Positions 12,227 through 19,491 of a stretch of DNA of 64,000 bases are shown piece after piece. Source of the DNA: Variovorax sp. 54 (GTDB taxonomy: Bacteria; Pseudomonadota; Gammaproteobacteria; Burkholderiales; Burkholderiaceae_C); contig NZ_PEFF01000001.1 in assembly GCF_002754375.1 (NCBI RefSeq), positions 372,001 to 436,000 on the forward strand, in the 5' to 3' direction. The notes under the pieces are model-generated. The model saw only the letters and a program-made list of their open reading frames with translations. It did not search any database and was not told the DNA's origin. Positions within the stretch are counted from its first letter, which is position 1, and each line of letters starts with the position of its first letter. The position numbers and the translations under genes are program-made.

Positions 12227-13213
12227 ATGATGAGTGCCAAGACCCGCCGACTGATCGCCATCGCTGCCGCACTGCTCGTGCTGGTGCTGCTCGTCTGGGG
12301 CTTCTGGCGCGCCGCGCAGCCGGCGCCCGAGGTGTTCCAGGGCCAGATGGAAGCGCGCGAGACCGATGTGGCCGGCAAGGTTACGGCGCGCATCGCCGAG
12401 GTGGCTGTGAAGGAAGGCGAGCGCATCCAGGCCGGCGCCCTGCTCGTGCGCATGGACAGCCCCGAGGTGCGCGCCAAGCTGGCACAGGCCACCGCCGCCG
12501 AGCAGGCCGCACAGGCCGTGGCCGACAAGGCGCAGCACGGCGCCCGCCCGCAAGAAATCGAAATGGCGCGCATGCAATGGCAGCGCGCCGAGACCGCCGC
12601 ACAGCTCGCGCAGACCTCGTTCCGCCGCGTCGACGGGCTGGCACGCGACGGCCTCGTGGCCGACCAGAAGCGCGACGAGGCCGAAGCCAACTGGAAGGCC
12701 TCGCGCGACGCCGCGGTGGCCGCCAAGGCGCAGTACGACATGGCGCGCACCGGCGCCCGCACCGAAGACAAGGCCGCCGCCAACGCCCAGGTGCGGCAGG
12801 TGGCGGGCGTGGTCGCCGAGGTGGAAGCCGCCAAGGCCGAGACCGAGCTGCGCAGCCCGGTCGCCGGCGAAGTGGCCAAGGTGCTCGCCAAGGTCGGCGA
12901 ACTCTCGCCGCAGGGCGTGGCTGTGGTCACGGTGGTCGACCTGAACGACCAGTGGGTGGTGCTCAACGTGCGCGAAGACCGGCTGGCCCGCTTCGCGCTC
13001 GACAAGGAATTCGACGCGCGCCTGCCGGCCCTGCCCGAAGAGCAGCGCACGGCCCGCTTCAAGGTGTACTACAGCGGCGTGCTGCCCGACTTCGCCACCT
13101 GGCGCGCCACGCGCGGCGGCGCCGGCTTCGACGTGCGCACCTTCGAGGTCCGCGCCCGGCCGCTCAAGCCGATCGAAGGCGCGCGCCCCGGCATGAGCGT
13201 GCTGGTGGACTGA
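12227..13213 (+). CDS. HlyD family membrane fusion protein
   Basis: A 328-residue periplasmic adaptor, with an N-terminal membrane anchor (residues about 8-28), a split lipoyl domain beginning QGQMEARETDVAGKVTARIA and resuming at AETELRSPVAGEVAKVLAKV, and a coiled-coil hairpin between them (about 85-200). A beta-barrel segment follows. This is the layout of adaptors such as YhiI that link ABC-2 type permeases to TolC proteins. It starts 2 bases after the TolC stop and precedes the two permease genes. Confidence 0.9.
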   Translation: MMSAKTRRLIAIAAALLVLVLLVWGFWRAAQPAPEVFQGQMEARETDVAGKVTARIAEVAVKEGERIQAGALLVRMDSPEVRAKLAQATAAEQAAQAVADKAQHGARPQEIEMARMQWQRAETAAQLAQTSFRRVDGLARDGLVADQKRDEAEANWKASRDAAVAAKAQYDMARTGARTEDKAAANAQVRQVAGVVAEVEAAKAETELRSPVAGEVAKVLAKVGELSPQGVAVVTVVDLNDQWVVLNVREDRLARFALDKEFDARLPALPEEQRTARFKVYYSGVLPDFATWRATRGGAGFDVRTFEVRARPLKPIEGARPGMSVLVD

Positions 13214-13226
13214 AGCCGAACCCGCC

Positions 13227-14411
13227 ATGAGCCTGCGCGGCTTTTCCACCGCCAGCGCCCGGCGCGAATTCGCGCTGCTGCGCACGCGCCCGTGGGACCT
13301 GGCCATGATCTCGTGGGTGCCGCTGCTCGCGGTGTTCCTGATCTGGTGGATCTTCTCGGCCGGCCTGCCCGAGCGCCTGCCGACCGGCGTGCTCGACCAG
13401 GACCACTCCGCCCTTTCGCGCCAGCTGGTGCGCTTCCTGGACGCCACGCCGGGCCTGCGCGTGGCGCAGCAGTACGCCGACGAGGCCGAGATGCAGCGCG
13501 CGCTCACGAGCGGCGCGGTCGATGCGGCGGTGCAGGTGCCGCGCGAGCTGAGCCGCGACGTCAAGCAGGGCCGCGTCGGGCAGATCGTGCTGCTGCACAA
13601 CGCGCAACTGGGCACGCATTCGAGCCTGATCCAGCGCGACGTGCGCACCGCCGTCGCCACCCTGTCGGCCGGCGTCGAGCTCGCGGTGCGCAACAAGCGT
13701 GGCGAGTCGATGAAGGCCGCGCGCGTGAGCATGGAACCGGTCAAGGCCAGCATGGTGGCGCTGTTCAACACCTCGACCGACTACGAGCAGTTTCTCGGCG
13801 CCGCGCTCATTCCGGCGCTGCTGCACATCCTCGCCATGACGGCCGGAGCCTGGGCCGTCGGCCGCGAACTGCGCGACCGCAGCCTGGGCGGCTGGCTCGG
13901 CGCCGCGCCGCGCTGGCCCGAGGCACTGGCCGCGCTGACGGGCAAGCTGGCGCTGCCGTTCGCGAGCCTGTCGGCCGTGGGCATCGCCGCCATGCTGTGG
14001 ATCACTGCGGGCCGCGGCTGGCACCCGGTCGGCTCGGTGGGGTGGACGCTGTTCGCGCTGGTGGTGTTCGTGGCGCTGTCGATCGCGCTCGGCGCCTTCG
14101 TGTCCAGCCTCACGCGCTCGCTGCGCACCGCGCTGTCGGCCACCGGCTTCATCACGGCGCCGGCCTTCGCGTTCGGCGGCGTGGGCTTTCCGCTGGTCGC
14201 CATGCCCGTGCTCGCGCAGCTGTGGGCCAGCCTGCTGCCCTACACGCACTACATCCGCGTGCAGATGGAACAGCTGCAGATGGGCGCGCCCGTGACGTAC
14301 TCGGCCGCGACGCCGCTGTGGATGGTGGTGGGCACTGCGGTGCTGCTGGCCGTGTCGGCCACGCTGCTGGTGCGCGCGGCCGCTGCGCCCGAGACGTGGG
14401 GAGGCCGCTGA
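13227..14411 (+). CDS. ABC-2 type permease, first subunit
   Basis: A 394-residue membrane protein with one N-terminal helix (about 25-45, DLAMISWVPLLAVFLIWWIF), a large periplasmic domain with LPTGVLDQDHSALSRQLVRF, then five to six helices from about residue 185. This is the YhhJ/ABC2_membrane_3 architecture. No nucleotide-binding motifs are present. Its stop overlaps the next permease start (TGATG), suggesting the two form a heterodimer. The periplasmic domain shares the VxDQDHSxLSRQ motif with its neighbour, indicating gene duplication. Confidence 0.88.
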   Translation: MSLRGFSTASARREFALLRTRPWDLAMISWVPLLAVFLIWWIFSAGLPERLPTGVLDQDHSALSRQLVRFLDATPGLRVAQQYADEAEMQRALTSGAVDAAVQVPRELSRDVKQGRVGQIVLLHNAQLGTHSSLIQRDVRTAVATLSAGVELAVRNKRGESMKAARVSMEPVKASMVALFNTSTDYEQFLGAALIPALLHILAMTAGAWAVGRELRDRSLGGWLGAAPRWPEALAALTGKLALPFASLSAVGIAAMLWITAGRGWHPVGSVGWTLFALVVFVALSIALGAFVSSLTRSLRTALSATGFITAPAFAFGGVGFPLVAMPVLAQLWASLLPYTHYIRVQMEQLQMGAPVTYSAATPLWMVVGTAVLLAVSATLLVRAAAAPETWGGR

Positions 14412-15553
14412 TGAGCGAACCCACCCAAGGCTTCGGCGCCGCCTGGCGCGACACGGCGCTCGATGTGTTGCGCGACAAGGGCGTGCTGCTGATCATGCTG
14501 CTCGCGCCCATCATCTACGGCTTCTTCTACCCCTGGCCCTACGGCACGCAAGCCGTCACGCGGGTGCCGGTGGCGGTGGTCGATCAGGACCACAGCGGGC
14601 TGTCGCGGCAGATCGCGCGCTTCGCGATGGCCAACCCGCGGCTCGACGTGCGCATGGTCACGTCCGACGTGCACGAGGCGCAGCAGGCGCTGTGGCGCGG
14701 CGAGATCGAAGGCTATGCACTGCTGCCGCAAGACCTCAAGCGCAACGTGCTGCGCGGCACGCCGGCGGTGGTGACCATCGAGGGCAACGGCGCCTATGCG
14801 CTGCTGAACAAGGCGGTGCTGTACGGCTTCTCGGAGGCGGTGGGCACGGTGTCGGCCGGTGTCGAGATCCGCAAGCTGCAGGCCGGCGGCCAGAGCGCCA
14901 TCCAGGCGGCACGCAGCCGCAGCCCGCTCAACACGCAGCTCGTGCCGCTGTTCAATCCGACCGAAGGCTACGGCAGCTACGTGGTGCCGGCGGTGGCGCT
15001 GTTGATCCTCCAGCAGACGCTGCTGATGGGCGCCGCGATGCTGGCCGGCACCTGGGCCGAGGCCCGTCGCCTGCGCACGGGCATGGGCGCCTGGCTCGGG
15101 CGGCTGGGCGCGCTGTCGGGCTTCGGCGTGCTGAGCGGCGTGTTCTATTTCGGCTGGGTGTTCTTCTTGCAGGACTATCCGCGCGGCGGCAATCCGTTCG
15201 GGGCGCTGGTGCTGCTGCTGTTCTACGTGCCCGCGATCTGCGTGCTTGGCCTGCTGCTGGGCTGCTGGTTCCGCGACCGCGAGCGTGCGCTGCAGGTGCT
15301 GCTGTTCACTGCGCTGCCGATGGCGTTTCTCTCGGGCTTCTCTTGGCCCGTCGAGGCCCTGCCCGCACCGCTGCAGGCGCTGCGCTGGCTGTTCCCGAGC
15401 ACAGCAGGCATCCAGGCCTCACTGCGGCTCAACCAGATGGGCGCGCCGCTGCATGACGTGCTGCCTTACCTGGGGGCGCTGGCGGCGATGGTGGTGGCGG
15501 GCCTGCTGGTGCTGTGGATCGCGGCCACGCCGCGCAAGGCCAAGCGAGCTTAG
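14411..15553 (+). CDS. ABC-2 type permease, second subunit
   Basis: A 380-residue paralogue of the preceding permease, with the same plan: N-terminal helix ending in IIYGFFYPWPYG, periplasmic domain with VAVVDQDHSGLSRQIARFAM, and a C-terminal membrane domain of about six helices. It starts on the stop codon of the first permease. No ATPase gene follows; instead a TetR gene converges, its TAA overlapping this gene's stop. The energy source must come from an ATPase encoded elsewhere or from another mechanism. Confidence 0.88.
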   Translation: MSEPTQGFGAAWRDTALDVLRDKGVLLIMLLAPIIYGFFYPWPYGTQAVTRVPVAVVDQDHSGLSRQIARFAMANPRLDVRMVTSDVHEAQQALWRGEIEGYALLPQDLKRNVLRGTPAVVTIEGNGAYALLNKAVLYGFSEAVGTVSAGVEIRKLQAGGQSAIQAARSRSPLNTQLVPLFNPTEGYGSYVVPAVALLILQQTLLMGAAMLAGTWAEARRLRTGMGAWLGRLGALSGFGVLSGVFYFGWVFFLQDYPRGGNPFGALVLLLFYVPAICVLGLLLGCWFRDRERALQVLLFTALPMAFLSGFSWPVEALPAPLQALRWLFPSTAGIQASLRLNQMGAPLHDVLPYLGALAAMVVAGLLVLWIAATPRKAKRA

Positions 15554-16179
15554 CGTCGGCTGTCGGCCGCCACGGCGCGCACCAGCCGCGTGGCCGGCGC
15601 CACCAGCTCTCGCAGGTCGCCCACGCGGTCCTGCTCGATAGCCTGCAGCACCAGTTCGTTGATGCCGCCCACCACCGTCATCGCCATCTGGCTGCTGAGG
15701 TGCGCCGCGGGTGTCTCACCTGACTCGCTGCTGTTGATCGCCACCTGGATGAAGTTGGCGATCTCGCCATTCACGCGCCGCCGCGCCGCCAGGCCCGGCA
15801 GGCCCAGCCCGAGGATTTCGACGAACAGCGTGCGCAGCAGCACCGGGTCTTGCGCGAGGTAGTCCATGTACGCGGTCATCGCCTGCTCCACCTGCGTGTG
15901 CCAGGGCTGGGCCGGGTCGAAGGCCTCGCTCACGGCCTGCAGGCCGAGCCGGCTGGCCGTTTCGTACAGCGCGATCAGGCACTCGGTCTTGGTGCTGAAG
16001 TGCTCGTAGAACGTGCGCCGCGACACGGCCGCCTCGCGCACGATGTCGGCGATGGTGGTGTCTGCGTAGCCCTTGGCCGCCACGGCATGCGCCATGCCCT
16101 GCAGCAGCCGCGTGTAGTGCTCGCTCGGCGCGCCTTCGGCGGCATCGGGCGTGGCGGGTTTGTCGATGGTGGCAGTCAT
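15550..16179 (-). CDS. TetR/AcrR family transcriptional regulator
   Basis: A 209-residue repressor. The helix-turn-helix is at about residues 22-67 (HAVAAKGYADTTIADIVREA, then VSRRTFYEHFSTKTECLIAL). The C-terminal helical ligand domain has no obvious ligand signature. It is divergent from the ferritin-like hydrolase gene, and the 118-base gap holds two matching inverted repeats that are likely its operators. It is convergent with the exporter operon, sharing stop-codon bases, so that operon is a less likely direct target. Confidence 0.92.
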   Translation of the reverse strand: MTATIDKPATPDAAEGAPSEHYTRLLQGMAHAVAAKGYADTTIADIVREAAVSRRTFYEHFSTKTECLIALYETASRLGLQAVSEAFDPAQPWHTQVEQAMTAYMDYLAQDPVLLRTLFVEILGLGLPGLAARRRVNGEIANFIQVAINSSESGETPAAHLSSQMAMTVVGGINELVLQAIEQDRVGDLRELVAPATRLVRAVAADSRR

Positions 16180-16203
16180 GTGCGATTCATTTTCCTACGC
16201 CTT

Positions 16204-16219
16204 GGTACTTGACAGTACC
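16204..16219. promoter_or_regulatory. Operator copy 1 (GGTAC-N6-GTACC), overlapping a TTGACA -35
   Basis: A perfect inverted repeat, GGTACTTGACAGTACC, in the TetR/hydrolase divergent gap. The spacer contains TTGACA at 16209-16214, a consensus -35 hexamer reading toward the hydrolase gene, so a bound repressor would block it. No good -10 is visible at the ideal spacing. Confidence 0.65.
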
Positions 16220-16247
16220 AATTCACAATTGCACCATGGCGGCACGC

Positions 16248-16263
16248 GGTACGGAGTTGTACC
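16248..16263. promoter_or_regulatory. Operator copy 2 (GGTAC-N6-GTACC)
   Basis: A second inverted repeat with identical half-sites and identical 6-base spacing, starting 44 bases after the first (about four helical turns). Two copies in one short gap strongly suggest binding sites for the adjacent TetR protein. Confidence 0.65.
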
Positions 16264-16297
16264 AACTTTTGCCCCCGACCTCAGGAATTGCCATCCC

Positions 16298-17134
16298 ATG
16301 ACCGAACTCGTTGTCCGCCGCCTGCTGATCGATCTGCAACCGCCCTTCTCGCGCGACTGGTGCGGCGGCGATGCCTTTTCGACGGCTTTCTTCAACGCCC
16401 TGTCGATGAGCTTCCCCTTCGGCGAGCAGTTCTTCATCGACGCCGTGCGCGACGCCATGGCCACGCTGCCGCCCGAGCTGCAGGAGCGCTACCGCGCCGA
16501 CGTGCGCGGCTTCATCGGACAGGAGGCGACGCACCGGCGCATCCATTCGCTGTTCAACGCGCACCTCGACCAGCAGGGCCTGGTCGACCGCTGGACCGCG
16601 CGCGCCAGTCAGCGCATGGAACTGATGGACGGCGCCGATCCGCGCCACGCGCTGGCCGTGACGGCCGCCACCGAGCACTTCACGGCCATGTTCGCCGAGT
16701 GGCTGCTGGCCCGCCCCGAGATCCTGGACGGCGCCGAGCCCCGGCTGCGCACGATGTGGCTGTGGCACAGCGCGGAAGAGCTGGAGCACAAGAGCGTCGC
16801 CTTCGACATCTACAAGGCCGCGGGCGGCTCCGACGAATGGCGCACGCGCTGGTTCCGCCGCGTGACGGTGATGTTCCTCGGCGACCTGATGCGCCAGACG
16901 GTCGACAACCTGCGGCATGAAAAGCAATTGTGGAAGTGGGCCACCTGGAAGAGCGCCGCGCGCATCCTGCTGGGCCGCGGCGGCCTGCTGCGGGGCAATC
17001 TCGCAGGCTGGCGCCAGTACCTGCGCAGCGACTTCCACCCCGACCAGCAGGACAGCAGCCTCTCGGCGCGCTGGCTGGCCGACAACGGCGCGCAGTTCAC
17101 GCCGGTGGGCGCTGCTGTGGCAACGTCGGCCTGA
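16298..17134 (+). CDS. ferritin-like metal-dependent hydrolase family protein (PF10118 type)
   Basis: A 278-residue protein of the family annotated as predicted metal-dependent hydrolases. Conserved pieces are FPFGEQFFIDAVRDAM, FIGQEATHRRIHSLFN, TEHFTA and HSAEELEHKSVAFDIY; the spaced Glu/His pairs are those expected of a four-helix di-iron site. Some members act in aromatic or lipid oxidation, but no substrate is certain. The ATG at 16298 follows AGGAATTG. Expression is probably controlled by the divergent TetR protein, suggesting a response to a small lipophilic compound. Confidence 0.85.
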   Translation: MTELVVRRLLIDLQPPFSRDWCGGDAFSTAFFNALSMSFPFGEQFFIDAVRDAMATLPPELQERYRADVRGFIGQEATHRRIHSLFNAHLDQQGLVDRWTARASQRMELMDGADPRHALAVTAATEHFTAMFAEWLLARPEILDGAEPRLRTMWLWHSAEELEHKSVAFDIYKAAGGSDEWRTRWFRRVTVMFLGDLMRQTVDNLRHEKQLWKWATWKSAARILLGRGGLLRGNLAGWRQYLRSDFHPDQQDSSLSARWLADNGAQFTPVGAAVATSA

Positions 17135-17139
17135 GTTCG

Positions 17140-17733
17140 TCAGTAGATGCTGGCGCGGTGCGGGCTCAGCGCGCCCGCTTGCGTCGGCTGCCCGTCGGCG
17201 CGCATCGTGAGGTCATGCAGCGTGTCGAAATCCGACGGGGCGTCGGGCACGCGCATCACCACTTCGAGCTCGTGCATGGAAGCCACCCAGCGGCCGGCCG
17301 GTGATTCGGCCGGTTCGTCGTTGGCGAACACGCCGTCGCGGATGTAGAGCGTTTCGCCTTCGGGGCGTTCGCCGTGCAGCTCGATCAGGCGTGCGATCGA
17401 GAAGTTGTAGGTCACGAGCTTTTCGCGCGTGCGGCGGTCCTTGCCGCCGCAGTTGAACGAGCCCTCGGCTGCGATCACGATGCAGGAGCCGTCGACCCCG
17501 CCGTCGATGGCGATCTCGTTGCCCGAGCGCCAGATGGCGTTGGGCAGGCGCACGCGGACCTTGTCGATCACGAGGTCGCGTTGTTTGTTGAGGGCACCCA
17601 GCGGCGGCACCAGCGAGCGCAACTGACGCAGGCGCTCGGCGAAGTTGTCGTCCATCAGGAATTCGACGTGGTGCGTGGCGCTGCCGGACGAGCGCTTGAC
17701 GACCTGCATGACGACGTGGCGCGGCTTGTTCAC
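17140..17733 (-). CDS. conserved hypothetical protein, 197 residues
   Basis: I do not recognise this family. It is a soluble protein without signal peptide or membrane span. After a basic start (MNKPRHVVMQVVKRSSG) it has mixed strand/helix sequence, including EIAIDGGVDGSCIVIAAEGS and a polar C-terminal tail of about 25 residues likely to be disordered. Composition and codon use match the neighbours. It lies downstream of the lipid operon, separated by 225 bases with an AT-rich region and a palindrome, so it probably has its own promoter. Confidence 0.7.
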   Translation of the reverse strand: MNKPRHVVMQVVKRSSGSATHHVEFLMDDNFAERLRQLRSLVPPLGALNKQRDLVIDKVRVRLPNAIWRSGNEIAIDGGVDGSCIVIAAEGSFNCGGKDRRTREKLVTYNFSIARLIELHGERPEGETLYIRDGVFANDEPAESPAGRWVASMHELEVVMRVPDAPSDFDTLHDLTMRADGQPTQAGALSPHRASIY

Positions 17734-17839
17734 AGCTCAGTCCCTCCATGCAGAGAAAAATCCACACCCACTGCGGGGCACCGATCGCCTTCTTGCTGGA
17801 TTTGAGTGGTCATCGGCTACAAATTAGAACTTTAGATTA

Positions 17840-17855
17840 ATGCAATTACTTGCAT
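17840..17855. promoter_or_regulatory. Palindrome ATGCAA-N4-TTGCAT in an AT-rich gap
   Basis: A perfect 6+6 inverted repeat about 107 bases upstream of the 197-residue protein, inside the most AT-rich stretch of this area. Further arms ACAAAT (17819-17824) and ATTTGT (17857-17862) flank it. It is a candidate operator for an unknown regulator. The rest of the gap 17734-17958 shows nothing else I can name. Confidence 0.4.
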
Positions 17856-17958
17856 CATTTGTGTCCAACTGTATATCGATTGCGCCCGGGAGGGAAGGCA
17901 ATCGACGACATGCCGATGAGGCCATGTCGCCAACGCGACGCGGCGTCGTGCTAGGGGT

Positions 17959-18207
17959 TCAGCTCGACGATGCTTCAGCCTCGAGGGCCTCGTCGAGCGC
18001 CTTGCACGACGGTGCGCAAACGGTCTGCGACTTGCCCAGCACCTGGCGCGTGCGCAGCTGCGACCGCACGCGGTGCTTGCCGCACATGAAGCAGGACATC
18101 GTGGCCCCGCTGAACGACGCCGAGGCGCGGAACGGAGAGCCCGGCGCCTTCGATTTGTAGCGCAGCCCGTCCGCCACCACTGCCGTTTTCACTTCACCCT
18201 TGGCCAT
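17959..18207 (-). CDS. small four-cysteine protein, 82 residues
   Basis: An unrecognised small protein. It has a CxxC pair (SCFMCGKHR, about residues 52-60) and a CxxxC pair (TVCAPSCK, about 75-82 before the acidic tail), a pattern compatible with a zinc ribbon, with many basic residues between. No signal peptide. The ATG at 18207 is chosen because the upstream in-frame codons overlap the preceding gene much further. It overlaps the previous gene by 14 bases and is the last gene of the lipid operon. Nucleic-acid binding is possible but not shown. Confidence 0.7.
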   Translation of the reverse strand: MAKGEVKTAVVADGLRYKSKAPGSPFRASASFSGATMSCFMCGKHRVRSQLRTRQVLGKSQTVCAPSCKALDEALEAEASSS

Positions 18208-18553
18208 GCATCTTGTCCTTGTTCGATTCGTCACCGCGCATGGCGCGGGCAATGGCTTCCCTGGCTGCGCCTTCGGCGGCCAGGGAAACGTCCAGCGCCG
18301 AGCGGCAAAGGCCGGCGTGCTGGTAATTCATATTTTCGTAGACCTCGGAGGCGGCCGGATAGGCATCGAGCAGTTGGCCCAGTTCGGCACCGGCTTCGAC
18401 GTCTTCGAATTCATGCACCAGGTGCTCGACCACCGAGCGGTACTGCTCGGCGCCAACCGGCACGGCGCTGTGCTCAAGCCTCTCCAGCAGTTGAGCCAGT
18501 ACGTGGGTCACTGCCAGATCGGTCTTGGGGGACGGATTTCGGGTCGTGTTCAT
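18194..18553 (-). CDS. small helical protein of unknown function, 119 residues
   Basis: An unrecognised acidic, helical, soluble protein starting MNTTRNPSPKTDLAVTHVL; an ATG 9 bases upstream (18562) is an alternative start. Sequence such as LLERLEHSAVPVGAEQYRSV and VVEHLVHEFEDVEAGAELGQ predicts a bundle of helices, with YENMNYQHAGLCRSALDVSL toward the end. No catalytic motif is visible. It lies between the 303-residue protein and the four-cysteine protein in the lipid operon. A carrier or accessory role is possible, but there is no phosphopantetheine DSL motif. Confidence 0.65.
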   Translation of the reverse strand: MNTTRNPSPKTDLAVTHVLAQLLERLEHSAVPVGAEQYRSVVEHLVHEFEDVEAGAELGQLLDAYPAASEVYENMNYQHAGLCRSALDVSLAAEGAAREAIARAMRGDESNKDKMHGQG

Positions 18554-18579
18554 GGTTTGCATGTGGGGACAGCATACCC

Positions 18580-19491
18580 CTATGCAAGGGGCGGGTCGCG
18601 CGGAAGTGTCTCTGCCGACATGGCTTCCCGCGCCGCGCGCATGCGCTGGAGCAGGCTGTGAAGCATTTCGGTCGACAACCCGTGGATCACCAGCCGGTGC
18701 CCGGCCCGCAAGGTCGACAGCGGCACCAGCGGATGCTTGTTGTTGACCAGGATCAGGTGCTCGGGCGCGTTCAGGATCGTCGCCGCGTAGATGCCGATCG
18801 TTTCGTCCAGTTGCAAGGAGTTGGCCGCGCGCCAGAAATCGTTGTCGGTCAGCATCAGCTGGTACAGCGGCGTGAACAGCTCGATGGCGCTTTGCAGGTC
18901 GAGAAAATTCAGCTTGCCCTGGGGCATGTCTTCCAGCCGCAGCGCCGGCGACTGGATCATCGAGAAATCGACCTGCTCGCCCTTGCACAGCGCCAGCCCC
19001 TTGTCGCGCAACGCTTTGTTCAGCCGGATCACGAAGTTGAACAAATTCAGGTCGTGCTTCAGGAACATCTCGTCCTTCAGCGCGTCGATGTCGGCCGGCT
19101 CCAGCGGCGACGTGCCCACGGGCGCGGGCGAGTTGCGCCCGATGAACGCCAGCACCTGCGAGCCCAGGTGAAAGTGCCGCAGGATCAGCCAGTTGGCTTC
19201 GGGCGACACGAAGCGCTTGAGCCCCCACGCCAGGAAGCGGTGCAGCAGCATCGAATGCGACCAGTTGCGCGGCACGAACACCTTCACGATCTGGATCAGG
19301 ATGATCGTCAGCCGCGCGATCGGCCGCAGGAACGGCAGCAGGTACTGGCGCGACGCCGAGCTCGAATCGGCCAGCCACGCGGACTTGACGTCGTCGGGCA
19401 GCGGCGTGCTCTGGTCGAGGTACAGCGCCAGCCACGGGCTAGGGTCGCGCTCGTCGTGGGCTTGCGTCAAAAATTCAGGCGTTCGGCTCAT
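18580..19491 (-). CDS. conserved hypothetical protein of the lipid operon, 303 residues
   Basis: I do not recognise the family. The N-terminal third has a hydrophobic, possibly membrane-associated segment (ARLTIILIQIVKVFVPRNW, about residues 58-77) followed by FVSPEANWLILRHFHLGSQV. The rest is soluble and helical, with KDEMFLKHDLNLFNFVIRLN. Scattered His, Glu and Asp could bind metal, but no family motif is evident. Its start overlaps the end of the KAS-oxidase fusion gene by 17 bases, so production is probably coupled to that enzyme and it may act with it. Confidence 0.75.
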   Translation of the reverse strand: MSRTPEFLTQAHDERDPSPWLALYLDQSTPLPDDVKSAWLADSSSASRQYLLPFLRPIARLTIILIQIVKVFVPRNWSHSMLLHRFLAWGLKRFVSPEANWLILRHFHLGSQVLAFIGRNSPAPVGTSPLEPADIDALKDEMFLKHDLNLFNFVIRLNKALRDKGLALCKGEQVDFSMIQSPALRLEDMPQGKLNFLDLQSAIELFTPLYQLMLTDNDFWRAANSLQLDETIGIYAATILNAPEHLILVNNKHPLVPLSTLRAGHRLVIHGLSTEMLHSLLQRMRAAREAMSAETLPRDPPLA

